Position numbers and translations under genes: made by a program | Notes under the pieces: generated by a model | The model's database searches: none | What the model was told of the DNA's origin: nothing | Seen by the model: only the letters and a program-made list of their open reading frames with translations | Shown here: one piece after another, positions 1 to 7,081 of the stretch | Numbering within the stretch: position 1 is the stretch's first letter | Layout of the letters: the number at the start of each line of letters is the position of its first letter | Assembly: GCA_017964755.1 (NCBI GenBank) | Contig: JAGCRI010000193.1 | Span: 1-30,227, forward strand | Source: Bacteroidales bacterium | Lineage (GTDB): Bacteria; Bacteroidota; Bacteroidia; Bacteroidales; WCHB1-69 | Reading direction: 5' to 3' | Length of the DNA stretch: 30,227 nucleotides

Positions 1-2
1 AA

Positions 3-1184
3 ATGAATACTATACATAATCCATTTGTGGTAAAGGGACGAATCCCAGATGAATATTTCTGTGACCGAGTAGCCGAAACTGAAAAACTAACCCGCGAATT
101 GATGAGTGGAAATGATGTCGTGGTGATGTCCAGCCGTAGGTTGGGAAAGACGGGACTGATTCAGCACTGTTTTGACCAACCGGTTGTCGCAGAACGCTAT
201 TACACCTTCTTCGTGGATATTTTGGAAACCTCATCGCTGAGAGATTTCACCTACTTGCTGAGTCGCAATATATTTGAGGAGCTTAAACCATTAGGCAGCA
301 AATTCACAACGGCTTTTGTGCAGACGCTGAAGTCGTTACAGGCGGGATGGGGTTATGACCCCACAACTGGATTGCCGAAATTCACATTCTCTCTTGGCGC
401 GATCACAGAGCCAGAAGTGACATTAAATGAGATATTTACATTAATGGAGAAGGCCGACAAACGCTGTCTTGTCGCCATTGACGAATTTCAGCAGATAGCC
501 AAATACCCTGAAAAAAACATAGAGGCCATTTTGCGAGGACACATCCAGCATCTTTCCAACTGCGATTTCATTTTTGCAGGTTCTGAACGCCATCTGTTAG
601 CCGAAATGTTTGCCTCCTACGGACGTCCGTTTTACAACAGTACTTCAACACTGAACCTCAACCCTATTTTGAAGGAAAATTATGTGGAATTTGTCTTGAA
701 CAATTTTCAAAAATTCCAAAAATCTATCCGAGAAGAAGATGCCGGTGAAATTTATGATTTGTACGCCGGTAATACCTTCTGCCTCCAAAAGACATTCAAT
801 GTGGCATTTGACCTGACCCAAAAAGGCGGTGTGTGTTCGAAAGAGACATTACAGCAGTCGGTAGAGGAGATTTTGGATGATAAAGAACGGGATTTCCAAA
901 ACATATTGTCGCACATTACCGAACGCCCCAAGGAACTTTTAGTGGCCATCGCCATAGATGGAAACGTTGACAGTCTCACCTCCAATTCATTTATCCGAAA
1001 GCACAAACTACAGTCTGCCAGTTCAGTACAGTCGGCAGTGAAACAGCTTCTTCAGGACGACTTGATCACGTTCTCACTCAATGAAAAAGGTAAAAGGAGA
1101 TATCAGGTGGCGGATCCGTTTTTGCGACTATGGCTCAAGCGATCATTTGGCGATGGCACTGATATCCATCATGCAGGACACTAA
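3..1184 (+). CDS. AAA-family ATPase with C-terminal winged helix
   Basis: 393-residue P-loop ATPase of the archaeal-type ATPase group that is common and multi-copy in Bacteroidota. Walker A is SSRRLGKTG at residues 43-51. Walker B is the hydrophobic run ending in DE at residues 156-161 (CLVAIDEFQ). A sensor-like segment FIFAGSERH lies near 189-197. Residues 310-383 look like a winged-helix DNA-binding tail ending in DPFLRLWLKR, as in this family. No signal peptide or membrane segment, so probably cytoplasmic. The biological role of the family is poorly known; some members sit in mobile or defence contexts. The ATG is two bases into the window, so upstream control cannot be judged and a longer N-terminus is not excluded. 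The fold is clear, the function is not. Confidence 0.85.
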   Translation: MNTIHNPFVVKGRIPDEYFCDRVAETEKLTRELMSGNDVVVMSSRRLGKTGLIQHCFDQPVVAERYYTFFVDILETSSLRDFTYLLSRNIFEELKPLGSKFTTAFVQTLKSLQAGWGYDPTTGLPKFTFSLGAITEPEVTLNEIFTLMEKADKRCLVAIDEFQQIAKYPEKNIEAILRGHIQHLSNCDFIFAGSERHLLAEMFASYGRPFYNSTSTLNLNPILKENYVEFVLNNFQKFQKSIREEDAGEIYDLYAGNTFCLQKTFNVAFDLTQKGGVCSKETLQQSVEEILDDKERDFQNILSHITERPKELLVAIAIDGNVDSLTSNSFIRKHKLQSASSVQSAVKQLLQDDLITFSLNEKGKRRYQVADPFLRLWLKRSFGDGTDIHHAGH

Positions 1185-1319
1185 AATGAAACTGCACAAC
1201 TACCGTTTCGACTTCGATTTTTGGGGAATGAGATACAGAGTTCCCCGCATCTGCTGACGATGCTCAAATTCCTTAACCTTTTGCGGAAAAATATCGTTTG
1301 TATAAAAAATTAGATAAGT
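1185..1319. other. Intergenic stretch with a 23-codon ORF and a possible promoter
   Basis: 135 bases between the ATPase and the LRR gene. An ATG at 1186 opens a 23-codon frame ending in TGA near 1257; I see no family in it and it may be a degraded gene end. Near the 3' side TATCGTTTG (1292-1300) resembles the Bacteroidota -7 element but has three instead of two bases between TA and TTTG. It would place the transcript start about 13 nt before the LRR start codon. Weak evidence for a promoter. Confidence 0.3.
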
Positions 1320-3239
1320 ATGCAAAACTACATTTACAATATTGAAGATACCGATTTTATGTGCTGGCTAAATTTGCACAATGATTGCGAAAAACTGATA
1401 TTGAAAGGAAAAGTGGTTGATTCACAGCACCGTGAGCAGTTAAAAGAAATAGAGCTGGCTGTCTCAGCTAAAAAGATAAAAGAGATTGACATTTCAAATT
1501 TTGATTCTCAGAAATCGGTTCTTTATAGTGATGAGTATGAAGATGATTGGAGAGAATCCGATGATGAAGATTTCGGTATCAACATTCTGGCTAAAATGAT
1601 TGAGAACAGAAATCATGCTACAACTTTTGTTTGGTGTGGTGATGCTATATTATCTTCCGACTTGCGTACAATTGTTCATCACGATCCAAATAAGCCAGTT
1701 GTTATTCCCGAAACAGTCGAAATCATTGGAAAGAATGCTTTCGCGGATATGGAAAATTTATGGAAAATCACTCTGCCTGAACATATCAAAGTTATTGACG
1801 ACTACGCATTTGCTAATTGCCATTATTTGCATACAGTAACCTTCCCTAAAGAAATTAGCAAGATAGGGGAATACGCTTTTTATGAGTGTGGTCTCGAAAA
1901 TGTGGATTTTCCGTCAGGAATAGACTACGTTCCCGAGGGCTGTTTCGCAGAAAATGTTTATATGGAAGTCCACCTTCCATCTACAGTGAAACGAATTTGT
2001 GCATTTTCGTTTGGACCGTATATGAGGGACATGTGGCTGCCAGAAGGAATAGAGATTATTGAGGCTTGTGCCTTCGGGGGAATAAAGTTTATCCATATCT
2101 CCTCAACTGTAAAAACGATTGACAAAGAGTTTTACCAAGATGAGGATGGGTGCAGCAAGATACCTTATGTGGATGTTGCATTAGACAATCCTTACTTTTT
2201 CGACAAAGCGGGCACTCTATACAAAGTTGGCGAAACCGACCCCTACTTGGGGCATGAATTCATGCCGGAACAAGAGGAGTCTTGGCTGACCCAGACATCG
2301 AAGTTCTCCTATCAAAACGAGTACACTTTCGAAGAATTGAAGAAACTATACTATAGCGTTGAGCCTGTCAATAGCGAGCAGACAATGTTCCTTGTTTGGA
2401 ACGGAAATGAAAGGTGCGAAAACATTATTGATCGGTATGGAAATGAATATCTCAACAAAAAAATGGTGAAGGATATTCTGTTCAGCTTTGATCATTTCAT
2501 CATCGTCAACAAAACGGCTGTCTATTCAACAGATATGAAAGAGTTGCTGCTGTATTCTGCCATCCTTGAGTATGATATTACAGGGTGTGACAAAGAGGGG
2601 AGAATATATGTGAGGAAAGGCGAGCCTGTGGACGAGTTTTACAAGGATATTTTCCCTGATCAGAGTTCTCCAGAATGTTGGTGTATAGACGTGATGGGGA
2701 CCCCCTTGTTAAAAAACAGATACAATGGGTTGGAGCCTTTTGATGATGATGGTTTTGCGCCCGCCTGCCTGGGCAAATTGTGGGGGATGATAGATAAAGA
2801 CGAAAATGTGGTAATTCCTTATGCGTATAAATCCATTGGTCATTTCGACAGCAAGGGTATGGCTTTGGTGGCAAAAGGTAGCAAAAAAGGTTATGTGGAC
2901 AGAAATGGCAAGATGGTCATCCCGTTCCATTATAATTATTTTTATAAGGAGTTTAACAATGATGACTATGCGTATGCAATGGTATATAAAGGTGTAGATG
3001 CCGGTGAATACTTTGTGGGGCGCGATGGGGAGAATCTTGGGAAATTTCAGCCACGCTCAAACAATGACAAAATCTATGAAAAGGGGTTCCATATTTTCTT
3101 CAAAGGAGGTAAATATGGCTATTGCAAACAATTTGCCCGTGATTTTAGCGGATGTATCTATCAGGACATCAGATTGATTGACGACTATTGCATTGAAGTG
3201 TCGGCAGATGGAATTTTCTATCGCCAAATACGTTATTGA
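1320..3239 (+). CDS. BspA-type LRR and WG-repeat protein
   Basis: 639 residues in three parts. The N-terminal region (1-120) is acidic around residues 70-85 and unassigned. Residues about 127-275 carry BspA-type leucine-rich repeats, visible as units such as VVIPETVEIIGKNAFADMEN and KEISKIGEYAFYEC, spaced about 23 residues apart. Residues about 470-545 carry WG (KWG) repeats, seen as KLWGMIDKDENVVIPYAYK followed by KKGYVDRNGKMVIPFHYN. Both repeat types are binding scaffolds, not enzymes. Most BspA-LRR proteins are exported; this one begins MQNYIYNIED with no signal peptide, so it is probably cytoplasmic. It converges on the leftward hipA with only 34 bases between the two stop codons. Partner unknown. 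Confidence 0.85.
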   Translation: MQNYIYNIEDTDFMCWLNLHNDCEKLILKGKVVDSQHREQLKEIELAVSAKKIKEIDISNFDSQKSVLYSDEYEDDWRESDDEDFGINILAKMIENRNHATTFVWCGDAILSSDLRTIVHHDPNKPVVIPETVEIIGKNAFADMENLWKITLPEHIKVIDDYAFANCHYLHTVTFPKEISKIGEYAFYECGLENVDFPSGIDYVPEGCFAENVYMEVHLPSTVKRICAFSFGPYMRDMWLPEGIEIIEACAFGGIKFIHISSTVKTIDKEFYQDEDGCSKIPYVDVALDNPYFFDKAGTLYKVGETDPYLGHEFMPEQEESWLTQTSKFSYQNEYTFEELKKLYYSVEPVNSEQTMFLVWNGNERCENIIDRYGNEYLNKKMVKDILFSFDHFIIVNKTAVYSTDMKELLLYSAILEYDITGCDKEGRIYVRKGEPVDEFYKDIFPDQSSPECWCIDVMGTPLLKNRYNGLEPFDDDGFAPACLGKLWGMIDKDENVVIPYAYKSIGHFDSKGMALVAKGSKKGYVDRNGKMVIPFHYNYFYKEFNNDDYAYAMVYKGVDAGEYFVGRDGENLGKFQPRSNNDKIYEKGFHIFFKGGKYGYCKQFARDFSGCIYQDIRLIDDYCIEVSADGIFYRQIRY

Positions 3240-3273
3240 TACATCGGCAATCGTACTGGAATACGTGACATTC

Positions 3274-4350
3274 TCATCCCACCTTCTGATTTATTTCTTC
3301 AAACACCTCATCGGCTGTACGGACCGGCAAGCCGAACTTTTCGGCAATGGCAAGCAAGTCAGTTTTTTGCGGCGCAACGGAATCGTTGACGGTGGTGGTA
3401 TGGTAGCCGTTGAACCCGTCAGACGGCACGAGGTCGTATGCGGGCGCAAGATGCCACTCTCCATCATATAAGAACGCAAAGTTTTTGGCGTGGTCGTCCT
3501 TGTTGCCTATCAGCACATTGAAGCACATGAGCCGGTAGGCCTGCCACAACTCTGCCACCGAATGGGTGAGGATGGAGGTGAGCTGGAAGATGTGCCGGTA
3601 GTCGATGGATGGGGCTCTGTAATCGGCATTCAGCAGTCCGGCCGCACTGACCACATGCTGGCGTGTGCCGTGCTGCCGGTCAAAACGGAGTGTTCCAAAA
3701 TATTGGTTTTCAAATAATTTGCAGGGCATCATGCGAATGCCGCATTGCTGTGCCAATTCCGCATAAAGCATCTCTTTCCGCCCTGCATCCTTCGGGTCGT
3801 ATTTTGCCCGAAACTTGACCAACCATTCGCCATCCGAGTCCTTGACAAAAATCTTGGGGCGGGCGCCCCCCGGCGAACCACCGCGCTGCAACAACTCCTG
3901 AAGATTTTCACCCGTATAGCGGTCGCTGTCCAAAATGGCCTCCGTCTCGGCCGCCAGTCGCTCAATGTCAGCGTAATCCTGTCTTGCGGCTAAACTCTGG
4001 TCCGGCCGGAACTCCAATGCCCCACGTCCCTGACTGCCGACCAAGCACAACTGCTGCAACAGGTTGAGTTGCTCCACACGTATCCCTTGCGTCAGCAGGT
4101 ATCGCGACAAGATGAGCCTCCCCCAACCATCAGGCAGACAGTCGTCGAACACTCCGAAACCGCCGTCAAACGGGCTGCGTTTGGCTATCTTCACTCCTGC
4201 CGTAAGGGGCAGCTCGAATGGAGAAATGGAAAAGCCTTTTTTCAGCCATTCGGAAGTGTATTCGAAAGCGCACAAACCATCAGACGTCAGCGCAAGGCTA
4301 CCCACCTGCAGGTTGTGCCTCCAAACTTCAATCTTCTCAGGTACAGTCAT
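3274..4350 (-). CDS. hipA: HipA-family serine/threonine kinase toxin (compact)
   Basis: 358-residue HipA kinase, toxin half of a HipBA-type module. E. coli HipA phosphorylates glutamyl-tRNA synthetase and induces dormancy; the target here is unknown. Residues 1-110 form the HipA N-terminal subdomain (CLPDGWGRLIL at 71-81, VGSQGRGALEF at 104-114). The nucleotide loop with the potential autophosphorylation serine is GGSPGGARPK (157-166). The catalytic stretch is GNKDDHAKN (282-290) and the metal-binding Asp is in PAYDL (303-307), so the kinase looks intact. It is shorter than E. coli HipA (about 440 residues), mainly at the C-terminus. Its ATG overlaps the stop of the upstream HTH gene by 4 nt, implying translational coupling. 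The gene reads as more GC-rich than the flanking intergenic DNA and the second hipA, consistent with independent acquisition. Confidence 0.93.
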   Translation of the reverse strand: MTVPEKIEVWRHNLQVGSLALTSDGLCAFEYTSEWLKKGFSISPFELPLTAGVKIAKRSPFDGGFGVFDDCLPDGWGRLILSRYLLTQGIRVEQLNLLQQLCLVGSQGRGALEFRPDQSLAARQDYADIERLAAETEAILDSDRYTGENLQELLQRGGSPGGARPKIFVKDSDGEWLVKFRAKYDPKDAGRKEMLYAELAQQCGIRMMPCKLFENQYFGTLRFDRQHGTRQHVVSAAGLLNADYRAPSIDYRHIFQLTSILTHSVAELWQAYRLMCFNVLIGNKDDHAKNFAFLYDGEWHLAPAYDLVPSDGFNGYHTTTVNDSVAPQKTDLLAIAEKFGLPVRTADEVFEEINQKVG

Positions 4351-4661
4351 TTGCGTGTTCCTCTTTTACGGTTGATATTTTTGTTTTCCAGCATCTCGTC
4401 TAAGGACTGCCACTGCCGGCGGGCGAACAGCGAGGCGAAATCGTCGGTACAATCCAGTGCGTAGGCAATCTGCAGGAGTCCGTTCAGCGAGATTCTGCCG
4501 GTCTTTTCAAAAAGCCGGTAAGTTGGCAGCGGAATGCCGGCGCGTTCGGCCAGTCCCGCTTGTGTGAGGTCGTTCTCCAAACGCCGCTGCTTCACGCGGG
4601 CAGCAATCCCAGCCGCTATGGTCGAAGGATTGTTAGTCGTCAGATTATCAATGTCTATCAT
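4347..4661 (-). CDS. hipB: HipB-like XRE-family antitoxin/regulator
   Basis: 104-residue protein with a Cro/C1-type helix-turn-helix over roughly residues 15-75 (IAARVKQRRLENDLTQAGLAE, then a recognition helix around IPLPTYRLFEKTG). As HipB it should bind the kinase, neutralise it and repress its own promoter. The stop codon overlaps the hipA start (ATGA), fixing the operon order hipB-hipA. I chose the ATG at 4661; a GTG at 4664 directly before it would add one residue. A -7 element lies 19-26 nt upstream. The basic tail (NINRKRGTRK) could contact DNA or HipA. Confidence 0.9.
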   Translation of the reverse strand: MIDIDNLTTNNPSTIAAGIAARVKQRRLENDLTQAGLAERAGIPLPTYRLFEKTGRISLNGLLQIAYALDCTDDFASLFARRQWQSLDEMLENKNINRKRGTRK

Positions 4662-4679
4662 CACAATTTTATATCAGTG

Positions 4680-4711
4680 CAAAAATACAAAAAAATAAAC
4701 GAATAATCAAT
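4680..4711 (-). promoter_or_regulatory. Promoter of hipBA (leftward)
   Basis: On the minus strand ATTG (4708-4711) is followed after 20 nt by TATTTTTG (4680-4687), a good match to the Bacteroidota -33/-7 promoter (TTTG, 19-21 nt, TAnnTTTG). The predicted leader before the hipB ATG is only about 10-15 nt. Autorepression by HipB would be expected to act here. Confidence 0.65.
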
Positions 4712-4830
4712 ATTATTTTATCATTTCTTTATAAAATTCATTCACAAATAATAAAATAATATCAGTTAATTGAAAAACTCGCTGTTCCTCGCAGAAAAAA
4801 TGTGTTAGGACAAGATTTTCTCGTACCAGC

Positions 4831-4861
4831 TCTGAAAATAATTTTAATTGTTGTACATTTG
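4831..4861 (+). promoter_or_regulatory. Promoter of rhuM-dgkA
   Basis: TACATTTG (4854-4861) matches the TAnnTTTG -7 element. The candidate -33 (TCTG, 4831-4834, 19-nt spacer) is poor. The rhuM ATG follows 27 nt after the -7 element. No strong Shine-Dalgarno is present, only an A/T-rich leader. Confidence 0.5.
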
Positions 4862-4888
4862 CAGTAAGTTTTTTTTTGATTACTGTGT

Positions 4889-5926
4889 ATGGATACGACT
4901 ACTAACTTACAATTGGCTTCAAATGATGAAATTTTGATCTATCAGTCAGAAGACGGCACGGTGAAAGTGGATGTGCTGTTTCAGGACGAGACGGTGTGGC
5001 TGACACAAGAGCACATGGCCTTGCTTTTCGGAAAAGGTCGGTCAACGATAACAGAACACATATCCAATATCTTTTCAGAAGGTGAACTACAAGAAGAAGT
5101 GGTGTGTCGGAAATTCCGACATACCACTCAACATGGTGCAATAGAAGGACTTTCGCAGACAAAAGAAGTGAAATATTACAACCTTGATGTCATCATTTCC
5201 GTGGGGTATCGGGTAAAATCGCGACAAGGCACGTTGTTCCGTATATGGGCCACCCAGCGTCTGCGCGACTATATCATCAAAGGTGTAGCATTGAACGACG
5301 AACGTTTCAAACGAGGTAATTCCATGAATTATTTCAAGGATTTGCTCGAACGCATCCGAGAAATTCGTCTTTCCGAAAAAGTCTTCTATCAGCAAATTAA
5401 AGATATTTACAAAACCAGCATTGATTATGACCCTTCTGATGAAATAACACTTCAGTTTTTCAAAGAGGTTCAAAACAAATTGTTGTGGGCTGTAAGTGGG
5501 AAAACCGCCGCAGAATTGGTCTATTATAGAGCAAACGCTACTCTTCCGATGATGGGGCTGACCTCTACGGAAAAGACGGGGAAAGTTCTGAAATCAGATG
5601 TGGGTGTGGGCAAGAATTATTTGAATGAGGATGAAATGAAGATCCTGAAACTCATTGTAGAACAGTTTCTCGCATTTGCAGAAGCGCAGGCAGTCGCCCA
5701 TACACCTATGTATATGAAAGATTGGGTGGAACATTTGAAAATGGTGTTGACGATGAATCGTAAGTCAATATTGGAGGATGCCGGGCACATTTCACATCAA
5801 ATGGCATTGGAAAAAGCAGAAATTGAATACGACAAATTCAAAAACACGCAGCGTCAGAAAGAACATTTGGAGAGCATCAAGGAATTGGCAGAGGATATTA
5901 AGAGACTAAAAGGTGAAGAGCTATGA
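4889..5926 (+). CDS. rhuM: RhuM family protein
   Basis: 345-residue member of the virulence-RhuM family, named after a Salmonella pathogenicity-island gene and frequent on bacterial mobile elements. The conserved N-terminal half begins at ILIYQSEDGTVKVDVLFQDE (residues about 15-34), then VWLTQEHMALLFGKGRSTITEHI, a putative DNA-binding helical segment, and YYNLDVIISVGYRVKSRQGT around residues 96-115, the family hallmark. The second half (about 155-345) is helical and ends in a charged coiled-coil-like segment. The biochemical role of the family is not established. The stop codon overlaps the dgkA start by 4 nt (ATGA), an odd coupling of an accessory gene to a housekeeping gene. A second RhuM-type gene with a different C-terminus lies at 24896. 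Confidence 0.88.
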   Translation: MDTTTNLQLASNDEILIYQSEDGTVKVDVLFQDETVWLTQEHMALLFGKGRSTITEHISNIFSEGELQEEVVCRKFRHTTQHGAIEGLSQTKEVKYYNLDVIISVGYRVKSRQGTLFRIWATQRLRDYIIKGVALNDERFKRGNSMNYFKDLLERIREIRLSEKVFYQQIKDIYKTSIDYDPSDEITLQFFKEVQNKLLWAVSGKTAAELVYYRANATLPMMGLTSTEKTGKVLKSDVGVGKNYLNEDEMKILKLIVEQFLAFAEAQAVAHTPMYMKDWVEHLKMVLTMNRKSILEDAGHISHQMALEKAEIEYDKFKNTQRQKEHLESIKELAEDIKRLKGEEL

Positions 5927-6303
5927 ATAACGAGAAATTTTCCATCAGAAAGCGGATAAAAAGTTTTGCTTACGCCTTTGCGGGGCTGAAGGTGCTTTTC
6001 CGCGAGGAGCACAATTCGTGGATACACGCAGTCGCAACGGTTCTGGTCGTGGCCGCTGGATTCGTCTTCCGCATCTCGCCGATGGAGTGGGTTGCCGTGC
6101 TGATTGTGATCGGGATGGTGTTTGCCGCAGAAATCCTCAACTCGTCGCTGGAGCGGACTGCCGACTTTGTGAAGGCGGAGCGCGACGATCGCAAGCGCGA
6201 CATTAAGGACCTCGGTGCCGCGGCCGTGCTGGTGTGCGCCATCATCGCTGCCATCGTCGGAGTCATCATCTTTTTACCGAAAATCATAGATTCGTTATCC
6301 TAA
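5923..6303 (+). CDS. dgkA: Diacylglycerol/undecaprenol kinase (DgkA family)
   Basis: 126-residue integral membrane kinase of the DgkA/UndPK family, which phosphorylates diacylglycerol or undecaprenol in the inner membrane and feeds lipid or carrier-lipid recycling. The family signature is AEILNSSLERTAD (residues about 69-81), with the conserved Glu and Asn of the active site. Three hydrophobic segments are visible, around residues 36-50, 53-72 and 97-118. The length fits the family. Its ATG lies inside the last codons of rhuM (4-nt overlap). The gene reads as clearly more GC-rich than rhuM, suggesting that the accessory gene was inserted upstream of a resident one. Substrate choice cannot be settled from sequence. 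Confidence 0.9.
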   Translation: MNNEKFSIRKRIKSFAYAFAGLKVLFREEHNSWIHAVATVLVVAAGFVFRISPMEWVAVLIVIGMVFAAEILNSSLERTADFVKAERDDRKRDIKDLGAAAVLVCAIIAAIVGVIIFLPKIIDSLS

Positions 6304-6322
6304 TTTGTTTATTATCAACAAT

Positions 6323-6649
6323 ATGAAAAAATCGTTGGTAGTTAGTTCTTTGCTACTTGCTTCTATAGTAAGTGCGGCGCAGCCTGCAATACGGGAACCC
6401 ATTTATGCCCTTTCTGATCCTGATCGCGAAAGAATCTATGCGAATCCTGATTATTTTCTGCAAATTCTTTCAATACAAGACAGTTTGATGGCAGAGCAAG
6501 ATATTTCTGTGAACCATTTACAAAGCCTTATGCCACAGAACAGGGATGAATTTTTGACTTTTGCTGTTTTAGAAGAGTATGCTTGTGAAAAAAAAGGAAA
6601 TGATGTGGTGATGTCCGAGAAAAATATATTTGAATCTATTCTCCGATAA
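6323..6649 (+). CDS. Small predicted secreted protein
   Basis: 108 residues. A typical signal peptide starts MKKSLVVSSLLLASIVSAAQ, with likely cleavage after residue 18 or 19. The mature part is polar, with no cysteine pair, repeat or motif that I recognise. I chose the ATG at 6323 because it places the signal peptide at the N-terminus; an in-frame TTG at 6305 would add six residues and is less likely. It follows dgkA after about 20 nt and may share its transcript. Function unknown. Confidence 0.6.
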   Translation: MKKSLVVSSLLLASIVSAAQPAIREPIYALSDPDRERIYANPDYFLQILSIQDSLMAEQDISVNHLQSLMPQNRDEFLTFAVLEEYACEKKGNDVVMSEKNIFESILR

Positions 6650-6686
6650 AAAGGCAAAACGAATATTCCGTATTCAAAAAAAATTG

Positions 6687-6694
6687 TATTTTTG
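6687..6694 (+). promoter_or_regulatory. -7 promoter element of the second hipBA
   Basis: TATTTTTG in the 117-bp AT-rich gap before the second hipB gene; the start codon is 80 nt downstream of the first T. No convincing -33 is seen at the right distance. The long AT-rich leader could hold a HipB operator. Confidence 0.5.
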
Positions 6695-6766
6695 CATAGT
6701 TAAATATAATTATCTGATAATTTAATATCACAATTACGATTTTAATTATCATAAAATTAAAGTTAT

Positions 6767-7081
6767 ATGAAGATTGATTATTCTGGGTATTCGGCACCTG
6801 AAATGGTGGGGATACTGGGCAAGCGTTTCAAGGATTACCGATTGAGGGCAAATCTGACACAAAAAGAGGTGGCTGAAGTGACGGGACTGTCGGTCCTGAC
6901 CATTCATCGTTTTGAAAACGGTTCTGCCAACAACATCTCTCTCAGCACCTTCCTCCTCCTTTTGAAAGCCGTTGGCAGCATCAACGACTTGAATGAAGTG
7001 ATGCCTGAACAACCAGAATCTCCTTATTTGTATAACAATCATTATCAGAAGGCGCAACGTGTGCGGCATAAACAGTCATGA
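6767..7081 (+). CDS. hipB: HipB-like XRE-family antitoxin/regulator
   Basis: 104-residue Cro/C1-type HTH protein. The helix-turn-helix is at about residues 16-70 (GKRFKDYRLRANLTQKEVAE, then TGLSVLTIHRFENGS). It is expected to repress its own operon and hold the downstream HipA kinase inactive. Its stop overlaps the hipA start by 4 nt (ATGA). The HTH falls in the same place as in the leftward HipB but the sequences differ strongly, so the two pairs are not a recent duplication. Confidence 0.9.
   Translation: MKIDYSGYSAPEMVGILGKRFKDYRLRANLTQKEVAEVTGLSVLTIHRFENGSANNISLSTFLLLLKAVGSINDLNEVMPEQPESPYLYNNHYQKAQRVRHKQS

Larger units (their letters stand above)
4662..4888. other. AT-rich divergent intergenic region
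   Basis: About 227 bases between divergent hipB (left) and rhuM (right). It contains a promoter in each direction and otherwise AT-rich sequence with no ORF or RNA gene that I recognise. A HipB operator probably lies here, but I see no convincing inverted repeat to name. Confidence 0.6.
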
